Below, piece by piece: positions 62,413 through 64,000 of a stretch of DNA of 64,000 bases. A program made the position numbers and the translations under genes. The DNA comes from Candidatus Rhodoferax mariagerensis (lineage in GTDB: Bacteria > Pseudomonadota > Gammaproteobacteria > Burkholderiales > Burkholderiaceae_C). The first letter of the stretch is position 1, and the number at the start of each line of letters is the position of its first letter. The stretch is from contig JADKAW010000042.1 in assembly GCA_016719055.1 (NCBI GenBank), positions 66,701-130,700 of the forward strand. The letters are read 5' to 3'. A model generated the notes under the pieces. That model worked only from the letters and a program-made list of their open reading frames with translations. It made no database searches and was not told the origin of the DNA.

Positions 62413-64000
62413 AGCAGCCTGTCGGACTATAAACGCCATTGAAAAATTCTTCTTTTGCTATTGATAGTGTAGTAATAAAAGTTTATAATGAACCTGGCTT
62501 AAGAGGATTTATACCAGCATGTCGAACTTCATTCTGACTGACCGCAAGACCGACTACCTGCTGCCCCCATCAGTAGACGATTGGCTCACCGGGACCATCT
62601 GGCACGCTTTGTCGTAGAAGTCATCGATAGCCTCGATCTCTCCAATCTGAAGCTCGCCAATATGCCGGTCGCGGCTCAAGGCACACCATCCAGCGACCTT
62701 GCTGGCCATTTTGGTTTACGGTTATTCAACCGGGGTGTTCTCCAGCCCCAAGCTGGAAATGGCCACCTACGACTCTGTGGCTTTCGCTACATTGACGCAG
62801 GCAGCCACCCCGACCATGACACCTTAGCCACCTTTCGTCGTCGCTTGATCGATGAACTCACTCGCCTGTTTGTGCAAGTGCTGGAAATGCCCCGCGAGAT
62901 GAAACTGCTCAAGATGGGTACGGTCTGTCTGGATGGCACCAAGATCCACGCCAACGCCTCGCGCCATAAGCGCCCTCTCCGCATAGCCACATCGTCGAAG
63001 CTTGAAGGAGCAGCTCAAGGCAGAAGTCCGAGGAACTGCTGGCCCTGGCTGAGGCGGCCGACACAGCCAATGTCCCCCTGATGGCATGAGCCCGCCCAAA
63101 GAACTCAAGCTGCGCGAAGACCGCCTCGCTGCCATGGCGGCAGCTAAGACCAGATCGCACGTGCGCAGAGGCGCTACGCCCGAGAAGGCCGAATTTGACG
63201 AAGATGGGCAAAGCGCCAAGCCAAAGCTGATGAGACGGGCAAAAAAAGCACGCGGCAAGACACCAGCAGACCCCTCAGCCGGGTGTGCGTGACAGTGATC
63301 AGATCAACCTGACTGACGAAGTCGCGCATCATGCCGGTGGCCGGTGGCGGTTTTGAGCAGTGCTGCAACGCACAGGCCGGGGTGGATGCCGACACGATGC
63401 TGGTGGTGGCCACCACCTTGACACAAGCGCCCAATGACAAGAGAGAAGTCCAGCCGATGCTCAAAGTTCTGCAAGGCAGCAAGCCAAGCTCGGCACTGCC
63501 ACCACCCTGGTTGCTGACACCGGCTATTGCAGTGAAAACAACGTCAACGCCTGCAGAGGTGGCCAAGATCGTGCCTTTGATTGCCGTGGCCCGCCAAGAC
63601 CATCACCCGCACTGGAGCGAACGTTTTACAGAGCCCGCGCCCCTGAAGGCAGATGCCACACCGATAGAGGCGATGGCACATCGTTTGGCAACGTTGGCAG
63701 GCAGAGCTGCTTACGCTGTTCGCAAGCAAACGGTGGAGCCGGTGTTTGGCATCATCAAGTCGGTGATGAGGTTCAGGCAGTTCTCCTTGCGCGGATTGAG
63801 CAAAGTCACTGGTGAATGGAATCTGGTTTGCCTGGCCTGGAATGTCAAGCGCATGGCAGTATTGCGTCCAAAAAGTTGGATAAGGGGAGAAAATGCTTTG
63901 AGAAGGCTCAAAAATTCGCAAAATCAATACCAAACTGCCTATATTTTGAGCAGATTGGAAATTTCCAAATTTTGAATCGCTAAGTCCGACAGGCTGCTGG
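62413..64000 (+). mobile_element. IS1182-family insertion sequence (decayed)
   Basis: Terminal inverted repeats of at least 16 bases, AGCAGCCTGTCGGACT at 62413-62428 and its complement at 63983-63998, bound about 1.59 kb containing a broken IS1182-type transposase. It interrupts the second FGE gene. The right end coincides with the end of the window, so target duplication cannot be checked. Confidence 0.85.
62519..63975 (+). pseudogene. IS1182-family transposase, multiply frameshifted
   Basis: The natural start is the ATG at 62519 ('MSNFILTDRKTDYLLPPSVD'). Successive frames carry 'SKAHHPATL'-like text, 'YDSVAFRYIDAGSHPDHDTL', 'MKLLKMGTVCLDGTKIHANA', 'DRLAAMAAAKTRSHVRRGAT', 'MPVAGGGFEQCCNAQAGVDA', 'VEPVFGIIKSVMRFRQFSLR' and 'WNLVCLAWNVKRMAV'. 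At least four frame changes and small deletions separate them, so it cannot make an active enzyme. Confidence 0.85.

Overview
The window looks like a chromosomal segment of a betaproteobacterium, most likely Comamonadaceae and close to Rhodoferax/Polaromonas. The basis is the gene families, the arrangement of the phenylacetate (paa) genes, the high-GC codon use, and the short AT-rich 'ATAGC-GCT' and 'GGGTCAGA/GGATCC' intergenic words often seen in that family. I assigned everything by reading translated sequence; nothing was checked by database search. No rRNA, tRNA or CRISPR array was seen.

Layout. (1) 1-4.3 kb: an aromatic-type catabolic module (metallo-beta-lactamase hydrolase, FAD monooxygenase, DUF2783, VOC dioxygenase-like protein, fumarylacetoacetate hydrolase-like protein). 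(2) 4.5-18.5 kb: a nearly complete aerobic phenylacetyl-CoA pathway, paaN-G-H-I-K-J, an ABC-type binding protein, an enoyl-CoA hydratase and paaABCDE. Phenylacetate is activated by PaaK, epoxidised by PaaABC(D)E, isomerised by PaaG, ring-opened/oxidised by PaaN and beta-oxidised by the hydratase, PaaH and PaaJ. paaH is split by a frameshift, and paaD needs a -1 shift at A_AAA_AAC to have a full N-terminus. (3) 18.6-23 kb: relics (IS91 fragment, transposase tail, MurU-like tail), a hicAB toxin-antitoxin pair and a secreted reprolysin-like metalloprotease. (4) 23-32 kb: signalling genes, namely a PAS-GGDEF cyclase, a PAS-GGDEF-EAL protein with a broken N-terminus, and two tandem chemoreceptors. 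(5) 32.4-38 kb: a tightly overlapping operon encoding a TPR protein, a J-like protein lacking the HPD histidine, a GrpE-like protein, an Hsp70 and a zinc-ribbon protein. This is the strongest candidate for an uncharacterised chaperone machine.

(6) 38-49 kb: DgkA, a membrane protein, a truncated integrase, DUF3750, glycerate kinase, a MITE-like hairpin element, a DUF2282 bufferin-like peptide with DoxX but no maturation genes, a degenerate-GGDEF/EAL phosphodiesterase, and a class III cyclase paired with an OmpA-like lipoprotein. (7) 49.6-51.1 kb: an IS91 transposase relic abutting an internally deleted copy of the 3' end of the EAL gene. (8) 51-55 kb: TPR/glycosyltransferase-like protein, Amt, and a Mn2+ (yybP-ykoY) riboswitch in front of a GDT1/UPF0016 transporter.

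(9) 55.4-64 kb: an ECF sigma factor, an anti-sigma-like protein, a secreted caspase and a secreted caspase-FGE fusion on the minus strand; a RelBE/StbDE-type toxin-antitoxin pair; an intact IS4-family element with a 12-bp target duplication; and a second FGE-domain gene cut by an IS1182-family element. The C-terminus of that second FGE gene has the NNC-codon pattern of a diversity-generating-retroelement variable region. No reverse transcriptase or template repeat was seen in the window.

Single-base frameshifts interrupt several otherwise well-conserved genes (paaH, paaD, the PAS-EAL gene, the caspase-FGE gene, the sigma factor). Some could be sequencing or assembly errors, so these genes should be judged against raw reads.
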